From assembly GCA_928212115.1 (NCBI GenBank), contig CAKMRJ010005523.1, positions 241,760,910-241,824,909 on the forward strand: a stretch of 64,000 nucleotides of DNA, given 5' to 3'. Positions 11,454-26,037 of the stretch are shown here, piece after piece (within the stretch, counting starts at the first letter, position 1; each line of letters starts with the position of its first letter). The stretch comes from Lactuca virosa. Its lineage: Eukaryota; Streptophyta; Magnoliopsida; Asterales; Asteraceae. The notes beneath the pieces were generated by a model that did no database searches, had not been told where the DNA came from, and worked only from the letters and a program-made list of their open reading frames with translations. The translations under genes were made by a program, and so were the position numbers.

Positions 11454-12048
11454 TTTTCCCAATTGTAAGATGCTCTTTAGTAATTGTTAAAAGGTTCAGT
11501 AGAGTAAAACTTAATGAAATGATTAAACTAAAACAAAATTAAATAAAGTTTAATGACTAACTTCAACAATTAAATAATAAACAACTTAATCTGCAAAATT
11601 ACTAATAGTTGTTAAACGATGACATTAGCCTGGACCTATTGGATACACTAATACACATAAACATAAATAGTAAAAAAATATATATACATGAGGCAGGTTT
11701 TGCATTCCTTACCAAAAAAAAAATAGTAAATGATGTAAACTATAAAATAACAAATATTACATGATTTACAAATAAGAAGCCCTTTAGTAATTCTAAATAT
11801 TTATTAGTTATTAAGTATAAATATTACAAGGAGTTGGACTAAATAATGACATCAACCTCGTAAAAGTATGGCAAATATTGTTATCACATAGAATGGTGGT
11901 AGTTTGGAATGATAGGTGGTTATTTTACTTGGTAGTATTGATTCATCTACATACAAGTTAGTATAACTTGAAAAATATATTTTATATGGAAGAATCAACT
12001 TTTTAAATAAATAATTATTTTCTCTTATAAATTATTTATGTTATATTA
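11454..12048. repeat. segmental duplication copy A, part 1
   Basis: Matches 35005-35478 plus 36241-36395 in the same orientation. Shared words include AACAACTTAATCTGCAAAAT and CCTGGACCTATTGGATACAC. Copy B is interrupted by a LINE; copy A is interrupted at its right edge by the transposon nest beginning at 12049. Confidence 0.9.
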
Positions 12049-12643
12049 AGGGTGAGCGTGGTGCTGTTCGGTGTGGTTTTCGGCCAAAACCGAACCGAAA
12101 ACCAATTTCGGTTTTTTGAAGTTTAGAAACCGCACCGTTCGGTTTTTATGTCGTTCGGTTTTTGCGGTTTTTTTACGGTTTTTTTTGCGGTTCGGTTTTT
12201 TTGCGGTTTTTTGTCAGATTTTTTATTTTTTTTATTTTAGTTTTTGTTTTGCCTTTTTGCTAAAACTCATGTAAGTCGGCGAGTTACTTTGACTCGGATG
12301 AGGAGTGCTAATCATTTTTTGGAGATGAACCAATACCACTACCTCTTGTATTGTAATCAAATTACATAACTACTCATCCAAAATGTCTCTAATGCCTCAA
12401 TATAATACGAATAAAATATAATATTTGTTTCACAGATACATGCGATAATATAAATTAATGTATTCATAAAAATGATAATATCATCACTAATACTCTTCAT
12501 ATTTAAATGTTAAACAATGTCTTAAACATTATTTTGAATGTATCCTTAAAAATTTACAATCATCCTCTGATATATAAGATAGATATTTGTATTTATAGAA
12601 ATTTTAATTGTAATGAATTTTTGGTTCTTACAAATATCAACAC

Positions 12644-15812
<3,169 letters not shown>

Positions 15813-15820
15813 GTTGGATC

Positions 15821-17030
15821 TAGGGGTGAGCATTTGGACCGGTGGACCGGACCGGACCGGATCGGACCGTTTTTTAAGACCCCCGGGCCGGTTCTCGGTT
15901 CTAGGAATCCATCCCGGTCCGGTCCGGTTTTTTTCCCGGTCCGGTCCGGTTTTTACCATGTTTAGAACCGGTTGGACCCGATTTAAAAAAAAAATTGTAA
16001 TCTGTGAAAATTTTAAACAACCATAACTCATTCGTTTTAAATCGGATTGACACGCGGTTTTTTCCAACGTTTAACTTACAGTTTGTAGATGAATTTAGAC
16101 TATAGTTTTGTTGATTTTGGTATAGTATTCAATGAGTTACAGACTTTCAAAGTTGAGCTATCAAAGCAGAAAATTTTCAGCTTTTCAGCAACATTTTTAA
16201 AATTTTGTAATCTGTGAAAACTTTTAAACAACCATAAATCATTCAATTTAAGTCGGATTGACACACGGTTTTTTCCAACGTTTAGTTTACAGTTTGTAGA
16301 TGAATTTAGACTATAATTTTGTTGATTTCGGTATTATATTCAATGAGTTATAGTCTTCCAAAGTTGAGCTATCAAAGCTGAAAATTTTCAGCTTTTCAGC
16401 AAGTTTTTAAAAATTTTGTAATTTGTGAAAATTTTTAAACAACCATAACTCATTCGTTTTAAGTCGGATTGATCTGAGGTTTTTTCCAACATTTAGTTTA
16501 CAGTTTGTAGATAAATTTAGACTATAATTTTGTTGATTTTGATATTATATTTAGTGAGTTACAATCTTTCAAAGTTGAGCTATCAAAGCTGAAATATTTC
16601 AACTTTTTAACTATCATTTTATACTATAATTCTGAATTTTATGTATATTTGATAGATAAATCATATGAAAGGGATCTTGGTGAACTTGATTATATGTTAG
16701 TTGATTTTATTTGGAAAATTAATTTTGCAACTTATAATATTATAACATCAAGGTAGATTAGTTATGCATGAAACGGAAACATAATCATTTTTACAAGTTG
16801 TATCGTATCAAACCTAAAAACTTATTTTAACAACTTATACTCTATGAAATTAAAGTTGTACCGGTCCAAACGGGTCCAAGAACCGGAAAACCCGGACCTG
16901 GACCCGGACCCGGACATGGACATGGACACGACTCATCCGGTCCGGTCCATGGTCCACAATATTCTCCATAACCGGTCCGGTCCAAGCGCCGGTCCGGTCC
17001 GGTACGGTTCGGTCCAAATGCTCACCCCTA
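15821..17030. mobile_element. complete non-autonomous hAT element, 1210 bp
   Basis: Starts TAGGGGTGAGCATTTGGACC and ends with the reverse complement (CCAAATGCTCACCCCTA). It is flanked by an exact 8-bp target duplication GTTGGATC (15813-15820, 17031-17038). Eight-base duplications and a TAGGGGTG terminus are hallmarks of hAT transposons. Subterminal regions are dense in CCGGACCGG / GGTCCGGTCC. The interior contains three tandem copies of a unit of about 210 bp (near 15996, 16204 and 16416). There is no transposase, so it depends on a partner element. Confidence 0.93.
15996..16625. repeat. three tandem ~210-bp units inside the hAT element
   Basis: Each unit begins near TTGTAATCTGTGAAAA, contains ACAACCATAA, GGTTTTTTCCAAC and CAGTTTGTAGATGAATTTAG (or a close variant), and ends near CAAAGTTGAGCTATCAAAGC. 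Differences between units are scattered substitutions. Confidence 0.9.
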
Positions 17031-17311
17031 GTTGGATCAGTGTAGTAGATCAACGGTCTGGACACATTTAAAAAAGGCCACCCTGGCAATCCTCATGATG
17101 TCTGCTTTCTCCCTTGTAGTAGTCAGCTTATTTCCAAGACATGCATTTAAACGCTCTATTCTTATTGGTTGAGAGCATTTCACATGGATCCCGAGCAGTT
17201 AAATCCTCACCTTTCAATGTAGATTCGATGGTCCAGATTCCTTCTCCTTGAATTTTAAGACATTGTCTTAAAATGCAAGGGACCCACATTTATAAACTCT
17301 TTATAAGATGG

Positions 17312-17379
<68 letters not shown>
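17312..17379. repeat. (TA)n microsatellite
   Basis: A TA run with one CA interruption. It forms the left flank of the element beginning GGGCTAGGTT. Confidence 0.95.
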
Positions 17380-17382
<3 letters not shown>

Positions 17383-17384
17383 CT

Positions 17385-19467
17385 AGGTTATAATGTGGAT
17401 GATAAGTATTGTGTGGATGTAGGAATGAATATGGACCAAGAGTTTAAAATACATATCTAATAGAATACATATTCTGATTGAATACAAAGTCTGACAGAAT
17501 ACATATTCTGATTGAATGAACATTTTTAAGAATAACAAATTTTTAAACCATGAGTTGAAGAATAACAACATTCTTAAAAAATAATAATCTATTATTGACA
17601 TTATTGAAGAATAATAATATTATTAAAGAATCTAAGGTCCAAAAATAAACAAAAAAATAATTTTTACTGTCACATTCTATAAAAATACAATGTTATTTTT
17701 TGAATTTTTGCCACATTCTATTAGAATACAAGCTTCATGGTGAGTCATTCTTGAAAAAATCTTCATCTATAAGAATACAATGTCATTCATGAAAGAATCT
17801 TCATTTTCATTCTTGTTTCATGTTGTTATATTCCATCCACCATTGGTCAAATCAGCTGGAACAACATACAGAAATTGACCCATGGTCAAATCAGCTGGAA
17901 CTAGATATCTGAAATAAAAACATTAACTCATTACCATTTTGTGGGTCCCATCACATTCATATCTTTTTATATAAATGACACCATAAAAAGAAAATGTAAA
18001 AAAATGTAGTGATCTAATCAAATCGATGAAAGTAGTTTGTTATTTCTTTCATATATTCCTATATAAACTAAGATAGATACAACAAATGGGAAAGGTTAAC
18101 ATTCACATACTTCTTTTTGTCTATGTCAGGAATGTCGGATTTTTCAGCTTTCTCAACAATCACCTGAAACCAAAATTTTACTCAAGAGTTAAGAGATAAA
18201 TAAAATAGCATAAAGTTTGATTGATAAAGAAACAAAATGTCTTACTAATGCGAGAGGATACTTCCTTGTCAGGAACTCTATCAGGATACTTCTCTCTGAT
18301 GCGAGAGGATTCCGATTTCCTCTTCTCTACATAAACAAAAAGGAGAAATTCAGGTTTAGCAATTGATCTTATTATCTAATTGCACATCTTGATGCAATAA
18401 TCGTTTAGAAAACAGACATCGAAGCACCCAATTAAACAAATATTCTTATCTTATGATCAAGAATGAAACTGGAAAACCGCAAAAGAAAAGGAAATTGTGA
18501 TTAAAGGCACAATACCCAATGGGTGTTCAAGCTTGAACGAGCATTTATCCATATCTGCACTCTGATTGCTTTCTGCAGATTTCAAACAATTGAAAAACAT
18601 TACAACAAAACCCACAACAAGTGAATTGAACGCTTAAAACGCGATTAAAGAAGAAAACAGGGTTATCGCAGAAAAAAAAATACATGAAACGTGAGAGAGT
18701 TGCTTCTTTAAACCCAATGAAGAACGCAACGACAAGAAATTAAAATTGATGGGTTTACCTGTCAAAATCAAGAAAAGAACAGAGAGAATGATTGGTATAA
18801 TCCAACTTTGTAAGGCTTCTTTAAAGGAGAAAGTGAGTACAAGGAAAGGGGCGGGGTTCTTGATTCCAACACGGAAGGAGATGAAGCAAAATTTAGGTTT
18901 TCCCAACTCTACACGGAATCCGTGTGTTGCTGATGAATAGATGAAGGGGTAGAAAGGGTCGACGATTAAAGAGTCGACGACGGACACTGTAGTGAGGATC
19001 GACGACGGACTCAAGGTCTTACGGTGACCGGCGACGGCGTGAAGGTGAAGCGATGATGAAGATGGACTGCGTGGAGAAACCTCTGATCTGATGGTTGGTA
19101 CAACTCGCCGGAAAGCAAACCTAGCAACCACTGTGGCTCACCGATTCTTCCTTGGTGTTACCAACACGCTGATAAAGATGATAATGGCGGTGATTGTATA
19201 CCCTAAATCTAATGGTTGAAAGCGATGATGACTCAAGGTCGTCTGATGGGGCCGAAGGTCGATGGAAGCGGGAGGGATACGATTTTGTGGGTGTCGATTG
19301 AAGAGGCAATAGGGTTTTAAATGAAGTAATTTGCCTAAATTAAAGGGTAGATGATTTAATTAATTATTTATTAGATGATTTAATTAATTATTTATTAAAA
19401 TTAAATAATACTTGGCCCATATTAATCCCTACATCCACACAATATTTGTTCATCCACATTTGAACCT
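17385..19467. mobile_element. Pack-type terminal-inverted-repeat element carrying ATG8 exons, about 2.08 kb
   Basis: The left tip (AGGTTATAATGTGGATGA then TATTGTGTGGATGTAG) returns inverted on the right (CTACATCCACACAATATT then TCATCCACATTTGAACCT), giving inverted repeats of about 39 bp. TA or TC/TG microsatellites flank it, so the target duplication cannot be read. The interior is not transposase but a piece of a cellular gene: the 5' region, four exons and the introns of an ATG8 gene on the minus strand. Copy B of the segmental duplication lacks this insertion. Capture of host exons with introns is the Pack-MULE pattern; the superfamily is not established here. Confidence 0.8.
17838..18552 (-). 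pseudogene. ATG8: captured, broken ATG8 (autophagy ubiquitin-like protein) fragment, four exons
   Basis: On the minus strand, exon 1 (18552 to about 18514) reads MDKCSFKLEHPL behind a CAG acceptor. Exon 2 (18326 to about 18271) reads EKRKSESSRIREKYPDRVP. Exon 3 (18163-18111) reads VIVEKAEKSDIPDIDKK. Exon 4 (17908 to about 17838) reads YLVPADLTMGQFLYVV. This is the order and spelling of the first two-thirds of plant ATG8, which is lipidated and builds autophagosomes. The C-terminal part with the processing glycine is absent. Two local duplications disrupt it: CCTCTCGCAT... after exon 2, and a repeated PADLT motif after YVV. It sits inside the inverted-repeat element 17385-19467, so it is a transposon passenger. 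It may still yield antisense or small RNA against true ATG8 genes. Confidence 0.88.
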
Positions 19468-19474
19468 ACCTCTT

Positions 19475-19550
<76 letters not shown>
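19468..19550. repeat. (TC)n(TG)n(TA)n compound microsatellite
   Basis: Three successive dinucleotide runs separate two inverted-repeat elements. Confidence 0.95.
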
Positions 19551-19553
<3 letters not shown>

Positions 19554-19555
19554 CT

Positions 19556-20250
19556 AGGTTCATGTGTTTCTAACATTTATTGTGTGCTAGAATGCACTAA
19601 AATGATTTTAGTAAGATTAAATAATTATTTAATTAAATAAAAATAGATATTAAATTGATTTCCATAATTGTATGTATATTAAATGATATCCATAATTATA
19701 ATTCTCTTTTTTATGGAAACTAATTAAATTATTTATTAATATCAGCAATAACATTCTTTCAGAATGAATTCGCATATAGATTTTCATGTAAGGGTCCGTG
19801 TTTTGTTTATGGACCCACTCACTTAAAATACAACAAAGTTACATAGAATATGAAGAACGAGAGTGTATTCTACTAGAATACACTCTCATCTTTGTTAGAA
19901 TACACACTCATTCTTCTAGAATAAATTCTTATTTCTACTAGAATACACTCTTGTTATCCATGTTCTAGGCAACTATGTTGTATTTTGAATGAGCGGGTCA
20001 TGAAAAAAATACGAACCCATACATGTAAAACTAGATCCCAATTCATTCTGAAAGAATATTATTGCTGATATTAATGGCGAATTTAATTAGTTTCCATAAA
20101 AAAAGAATTATAATTATGGATATCATTTAATATACATATAATTATAGAAATCATTTAGTATCTATCTTTATTTGATTAAATAATAATTTAATTTTTATTA
20201 AATTCTTATTGGTGCATTCTAGCACACAATAGATGTGAGAAACATTTGAA

Positions 20251-20253
<3 letters not shown>
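19556..20253. mobile_element. 698-bp foldback (MITE-like) element in a TA microsatellite
   Basis: The tips AGGTTCATGTGTTTCTAACA...ATTGTGTGCTAGAATGCA and their inverted counterparts near 20213-20253 match. The inverted symmetry continues inward (CATTCTTTCAGAATGAATT against AATTCATTCTGAAAGAATAT; ACTAATTAAATT against AATTTAATTAGT), so nearly the whole element is two arms. The central part has several TAGAATACACTC-type words in both orientations. The outer AGGTT tip resembles those of 17385-19467 and 5592-5933. Confidence 0.88.

Positions 20254-20317
<64 letters not shown>
20254..20317. repeat. (TA)n microsatellite
   Basis: A TA run joining the foldback element to the GC-richer hAT-like right end. 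Confidence 0.95.
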
Positions 20318-20320
<3 letters not shown>

Positions 20321-20470
20321 CGGTGCGATTCAGTTTTTTGCGGTTTTTGCAAGACTAGAAACCGCAGCGAGCATTTTCGGTTTTTGCATAACTAAAAACC
20401 GCACCATCGATTTTCATTTCGGTTTCGGTTTATGTGGTTTTTCCGGTTTGCGGTTCGGTTTTTGCTCACC

Positions 20471-20477
<7 letters not shown>
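20318..20477. mobile_element. hAT-like right terminus
   Basis: CGGTTTTTGC and AACCGC repeats end in GCTCACCCTAA, the inverse of the AGGGTGAGC start at 12049. See the nest entry 12049-20477. Confidence 0.6.
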
Positions 20478-20527
<50 letters not shown>

Positions 20528-21250
20528 ATGTTAAATTTCTATTTACTGATAGTTAACATTTAATAAAAGATTAGATTACATAAAACACATAATGACAAAT
20601 ATATTTTTGATATTTTAGAAATGAACTAAACATTAAATACAATATTTTACTTAGGTAGGAGGATATTTGATTTCTCTTTTACTTATTTGCTATATTTAAT
20701 TATCATTAATGTAATAAACATTAAATACCCTATTTTACCTATTTGATATATTTATTTATCATTAATGTTGACAAGTCTTATGATTAATAAGTAAAGATAT
20801 TAAATTTGTTATTTTTTTAAATTTCATAGGATTCTTGTATTCTATTTTATCTTTTTCGTTATAAATATTCAAAAGAATTATTAATTACAACACTTATACA
20901 TAAGAGTTATGAAAGTAATAGAGATAAACTGATTTTGTAATGACATGGTTTTTGAAAATTAGTTTAAAATTTTAGTTAAATTTCTAATCATTTATAATAT
21001 TCGTAAAAGCTTAAATCATTTTTTCTTGTATGGCAACTAGTGAGAAAAGAATTAATTAATTCTAATTGTTTTAATGATATTAATTAAATCATAAATCTAT
21101 AAAAGATGAGGTTGTAAATTCGAATATCTTTGCAATTATGAAAATTAATGATAACCTAATTTAAAAAGTCAACAACATTTATTTTTTGCATTAAAATCTA
21201 TAGATACGAAACTATTCTTATGTTATAGGATCCTATGAGTTAACATTGTC

Positions 21251-21257
21251 TATATAA
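21251..21257 (+). promoter_or_regulatory. TATA box of cysteine-rich peptide gene A
   Basis: TATATAA 99 bp upstream of the ATG. The paralogue has the same box at exactly the same distance. Confidence 0.6.
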
Positions 21258-21349
21258 TGTCAAGAAAATGAAAAACTAACAATACATAGACAAACAATTA
21301 TACACTCACCACACATTGATTTTTCTATCCATTTCATCATAATTCGAGA

Positions 21350-21760
21350 ATGAAACGAACATTCATTGTGATACTTTTACTTTTTGTTTTAGGTGAACAT
21401 CTCTTTCTATGTGTACGGAGTTCATTTTCACCTTGCTCTTGAGTTTTTTTTTCTTTCCTTTTTTTAAATAGAAAAAAGAGAGAAGTAAGAGTGATTAAAC
21501 GGGGAAAACATGCACTTAGCTTTTAAAGGAATGAAAAGAAAAAAAAAAGAGAATTCTAAACATATGTTTTCTCCCCTCAAAATCATATGTAGAAAACAAA
21601 AGATTCTCTTTCTTTTTTTCCCTTAAAAACTGCAAAATACTAATTAATTTTCTTTTTAACTTCACTTCCTTTCCCTTTTCATAAATTTAAAATTCAAAGA
21701 TGTTTATGCATGTTATGAAACAACAGTTCTACATGAATTAGTATACAAACAATTTGAAGT

Positions 21761-21827
<67 letters not shown>

Positions 21828-22040
21828 AGGGAAAGAGAAAGACTTAACATTTATCTTTTTTTAATTTGTGCTACAGGTTTGAATGACGTGACTTCCTATT
21901 CAGAAGATGCACTTCCAGAATGTAATAGTTTCTTCGATTGCATTCATTATGATTGCGGAATATTAGGGACACTTGTTTGCCTCCACCATCACTGTGTTTG
22001 TGTAGGTAAAAATGAACAAAAGTTCGTACCCCACATATGA
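21350..22040 (+). CDS. small secreted six-cysteine peptide, copy A (two exons)
   Basis: Exon 1 (21350-21392) encodes the signal peptide MKRTFIVILLLFVL and ends at a GTGAAC donor. Exon 2 starts at 21877 after a CTACAG acceptor. The split glycine codon joins in frame, giving 68 residues. The mature region has six cysteines spaced C-x5-C-x4-C-x7-C-x4-C-x-C, the kind of arrangement found in defensin-like and other secreted cysteine-rich peptides, which act outside the cell in defence or signalling. The family is not recognised. The intron contains (TA)n(TG)n (21763-21828). The paralogue at 37235 keeps the signal peptide, all six cysteines and intron position, so it is a real gene family. If unspliced, the first exon would read on to a 30-residue peptide ending FSPCS, also conserved. 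Confidence 0.75.
21763..21828. repeat. (TA)n(TG)n microsatellite within the intron
   Basis: The paralogous intron has a (TA)n run at the same place (37659-37716), so this microsatellite predates the duplication. Confidence 0.95.
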
Positions 22041-22839
22041 AAATTGATAAAATTGTAAACAAATAATGTCAAAATACAAATATCGAGTGGAAAAACAAAA
22101 TTTAATGATTAATATGAACTTTTTGATTTATGCAACTTGAATCTTATTTATATTTGTATTTATGCATAAACAAATTAATGTTATATCCTTTATGTGGCAT
22201 ATGATTGTTTTATTGTTGCGACCTATATTCAATGTAGTAATATAACTTTAATGATTGAAATAGATTAAATATATGACCATATAAATGAGTTATATATATA
22301 TCATATACATCATGAATGTTGACATACAAATTTGACATTGTATCGCATACATGGAAATTTCTTTTAATCACATATGTTTTGCAATAATTTATGAGCTAAT
22401 TAAAAAAATTAATTATTTTGATCAAGCATGTTTTGCAATGATTCATGTTGTTATATATCTTTGTCAAAAAGTAGCTATATTGGGTTTTGACATCTTTTGA
22501 CCAACTTGCAAACATACCTGTCATTATTTGGCCTAACAATGCCACATCAAGATTAAGAACTATCACTGGTGGGTTTTCTATGTATCAATACAATCTATCT
22601 AGATAACGGAAACAATCAAAGATTAATCTTAGTGTACTTGCATCCTAGGATCTAAATTATTACTGCTACCCTATGAAAACATAAAACATAAGGAAGAATA
22701 ATATACCTCTTATGTAGCCCTTGATCTCTATGCTTGAGATCTCTTCCTCCTTGAAGTTTCTTGGTTGAGAAGACACAAACCAAAATCTCTCTAATGGTAT
22801 CATACCTAATGACACCAAAAAGTGGCATAAAAATAACTA

Positions 22840-23574
22840 TGTAACATCCCTAAAACCATAGTAAAATTTTTCCATTTTTTTTAAAGAGAAGAAACCATTT
22901 TTCCATAAAACATAAGTCACCAAAAATGTTGTTCCACAATCATATCATAAAACCAGAGTATCAAAATCATAGCAACTCTCAAAACATAACAACCACTGGA
23001 TGTTGTGTATTGTCACACATTCGCCTTGACCCCATCCTCAGAAGTACCTAAAATATTTACATCCACAACTGCAAGTCAAGGCCTAGCGAGTTTCCAAAAA
23101 TACCCCACACAACAATACATATACAATGCGTGCACACCAGGCCTACAATAAATGGTTGGACCGTCTCCTGAGACTACATCCTATATGGCTGGACCGCACT
23201 TTCCTGAGCCAGTATCAACCGGACCGCTCTCCTGAGCCTACAACATGTAGCTGGACCGCTCTTTTTGGGCCTACAGTAACAAATGGATCCCTCGGGTATC
23301 TTGGCCTACAGCACAAAGCATGACCGCCTAAACCCACCCAAAACATGTCGATATCTACAAATACCATAACAAGAAAATACAGGTAATCATAACAGATCTA
23401 CCAATATAACAAATCACTACATCATATCAACATCCTAACACACTGATGATACATACTACAATACAAAGTATAGTGAGAAAACTCACCTCACAGACGAATA
23501 GACAGAACCACAGCTCATGCAGAAATAAGACTAGCACTACGAACCACCAATGCATTAATTAGAGGCAAATCCTC
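22840..23574 (+). mobile_element. gypsy-type LTR fragment, truncated
   Basis: Starts TGTAACATCCCTAAAACCAT and carries landmarks shared with the gypsy LTRs at 31119, 38696 and 62960 (a ...AAAATACCCCACACAACA... segment, then tandem ~37-bp units). It stops abruptly at 23574, where the paralogue in copy B continues to 40047. Repeated CTGGACCGCTC / GAGCCTACA units lie at 23126-23330. Confidence 0.75.
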
Positions 23575-23689
23575 AGTTTACAAATTCTTCCCAAAATTAA
23601 TTTTTATTCTTTGAAATTCAGTTTTTACAAGTTTTTAAAGACGTTTTTACACCTTTTTCATCACTTTTTTTAAACAACTAAATTTTAGA
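23575..23689. other. junction sequence
   Basis: Sequence unlike copy B begins here and leads into the VPS60-like fragment. It is a breakpoint of the gypsy LTR. Confidence 0.4.
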
Positions 23690-23968
23690 CTTACTTTTGT
23701 TGTTGTCAACAGGCACATTGTGGCTTGCACCAAGAGACTTTAGTATTTCATTGCTACCATCAAGCAATCCCCTTTATGTCATCTTGCAAATTGTTCATTA
23801 TTCCATCAACTCTTGTAGATCTGACACTAGACAATACAAAATCAATTCACGAATAAAACTTTGAGTTTAGTTGACTGAAACAAGGATATTTGACTCAAAA
23901 CCCAAAAATGTAGTATATCTTTTAAGGCATGGTTCACACAAGCAGATGACAGAAAAAAGAAATTCAAG

Positions 23969-24010
<42 letters not shown>

Positions 24011-24438
24011 AAATTTATGATTGTGAAACATACTGTTTGTTTTTGTTGAGCATCCTTAATACCCTCTCTAGCAAATATGACTCGATCTAGCTTGAGAGCT
24101 TATTTTGTAGCATGTGACGTTGTCCTTCGTACCTTACAAGAATTATAAAAGATTGTCGATTAACGTCTAACCCGTATAAATTATATTAAGAAAAGTAGCT
24201 TGAATGAAATCAAAAGCTACGGAGGAATATTCAAGTTCTAAATATCCAAAAAAGACATTGGTGTTATATTATATGACGTACCATACCATTTTTTCTCCTT
24301 GATAAATGTCTTTTCCCGAACTTTCAAAGCTTCTTGAGCCGCACCCGGACTTCTTCTATCAATCTTCTCTTTACATCTATCAACATCTTTTTTAAATTTC
24401 TTGATTGTATTATTCACCGTCTTAACTCTTTTATTGAT
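23690..24438 (-). pseudogene. VPS60: VPS60/CHMP5-like ESCRT-III gene fragment, three broken exons
   Basis: On the minus strand, exon 24438-24287 reads INKRVKTVNNTIKKFKKDVD...RRSPGAAQEALKVREK. After a proper GT-AG intron, exon 24132-24034 reads YEGQRHMLQNK, then, after a frameshift, LDRVIFAREGIKDAQQKQT. Exon about 23831-23690 reads NNLQDDIKG, then, after another frameshift, LLDGSNEILKSLGASHNVP. Order, exon joints and words (INKR, PGxAQEA, YEGQR, EGxKDAQQ, NLQDD, NVP) match plant VPS60, an ESCRT-III subunit of endosomal sorting. The N-terminal exon and acidic tail are missing. Two frameshifts and an internal stop make it a pseudogene. It shares its strand with the CPK fragment at 30799-30914. 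Confidence 0.82.
23971..24008. repeat. (TAA)n microsatellite
   Basis: About twelve TAA units, lying in an intron of the VPS60-like fragment. Confidence 0.95.
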
Positions 24439-25749
24439 CTAGGTAAGCAACAAAAGGTAATTAGACTTGAATCTCCTTTGCTTTTAAGAAAATAAATAGT
24501 TGCTTGTAGCAAGACATACAGAGAAACTTTCTATTATTCTATATACGCTTTCACAATGAGGATCATATAGGCAAACCATCATAAAATATCAATTGTTAAG
24601 TTGTAATAATAGAAACTTACGAACAAAAAACAAAAGTTTGACATGTATCATAGGTTAAGATGTTTATTTCAAACATGAACTTTCATAAAGTGGGAAACGG
24701 TCTTAAAACATGACAACTAAATAAGTCGAATAACATTTCATTCAAAACTGATGCATATGAGTTGCTAACTATAGATCCTTGAATAAAGATAAGGTCAGAT
24801 AAGGTCAGAACTGGAAAATGATTAAATCAAGGTTACATACTATAGATCCTTGAATAAAGATTTAAATACATTATTACCAAAAAAAAATAACAGATTGAAT
24901 CACATATAAAAACGTTTGGGCACATTTTCATCATCAATGGCGAGAACCATAGCACTGCAATAAAAAGGTATAAAAACAAATTATATTTTCCGAATGATCT
25001 CCGTTAGCTAATTACTAAGAGAAAATTGCAGTTTATTTTTATTATCATAATGTCATTAAGACACATCTCTAGTTTCTTCAAACAATCAGTTTACCGGAAC
25101 ACCAGTGGTTTTTTTGTGACTTAGATAATGAAAAATAAATAATAGAAATGTAAAAAAAAGAAAAAAAAAAACAATATGGTTCAAAAACTCCTTATAAATT
25201 TAAAGCACTGCAATCTCATCACAAAACTCACCAATTTTAGCTACTCCAATAAAATGTAAGTCTTAGATACCAGTATCCAATTATATTAACAAAAAAATAT
25301 CACCTCAATTCTACATATATTATAGAAATTTCAAGAAAAGTAAAAAATAAATCTAAAATTTCAAAGTTGATCAACATACCTTTATAACTACCAAGTGATT
25401 TTTGAAAATAGACACTGTTTTTTAGATAAGACAATCATGTATCTATCATCAAATAAAACCTATTAGTTCATAGTTAATTTAAGAAAAAAGAGAATTTTAA
25501 CAATTCTACCTAAAGTGTGAAATTGATGGTTCATCTTCAAATCAACAATTCTACCTTCCCCGTTAATTTTGACACAGGTTTGTCTTCATATAATTCGTTG
25601 TCCATTTTGACAAATGCTAAAACTAATTTGTTGGTGCTTAACATTCGTAATTTCATATTGTTTGCCATAAGCATGCAAAATCTACTTAGCATATGTATAT
25701 GTATATATGTATATGTATGAATGTAGACATATGAAATATGATTGTTGAA
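24439..25749. other. intron-like or intergenic DNA, no gene seen
   Basis: If the copia element is removed, this joins 30673 onward and would separate the CPK and VPS60 exons on the minus strand. The first VPS60 exon was looked for here and not found. Confidence 0.45.
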
Positions 25750-26037
25750 TGTTGGCCATCAAGCAATAGAATAGTAAACAAGAACAAGGGTAACAGGGGT
25801 AAAACTGGAAATGGCAGCCGAATGATTTTCTTTATTGAATGAAGAATACTAGCAGCCTAATGATTAAGGTGCTATACAATGAAATTTCGACTGATGAATT
25901 GTAAACACTAAGCTATTCTATTTAAACTACTAAACTGAACAGAAAATGAGAAATACTAGGAACAGTCTAATTGTAACGGTCATCACTGCCCCATGTGCTT
26001 TATTCTTCCTAATTACCAGGTCAACCTTTGACCAACA
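25750..26037 (-). repeat. 3' LTR of the young copia element
   Basis: Identical to the other LTR except for position 7 (C here, G at the partner position on the plus strand). Confidence 0.98.

Larger units (their letters stand above)
20525..23574. repeat. segmental duplication copy A, part 2
   Basis: Colinear with 36398-39405 in the same orientation. It includes the TATA box, both exons and the microsatellite-bearing intron of the cysteine-rich peptide gene, its 3' flank and a gypsy LTR fragment. By eye the two copies differ mainly by single bases and short indels. Confidence 0.93.

Noticed and set aside
18634..19131. 165-residue minus-strand open frame
   Set aside because: It lies in the promoter and leader region upstream of the ATG8 exon 1 fragment, resembles no protein and is not joined to it in frame.
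23700..24440. A functional VPS60 gene
   Set aside because: Two frameshifts, an internal stop, and missing first and last exons.
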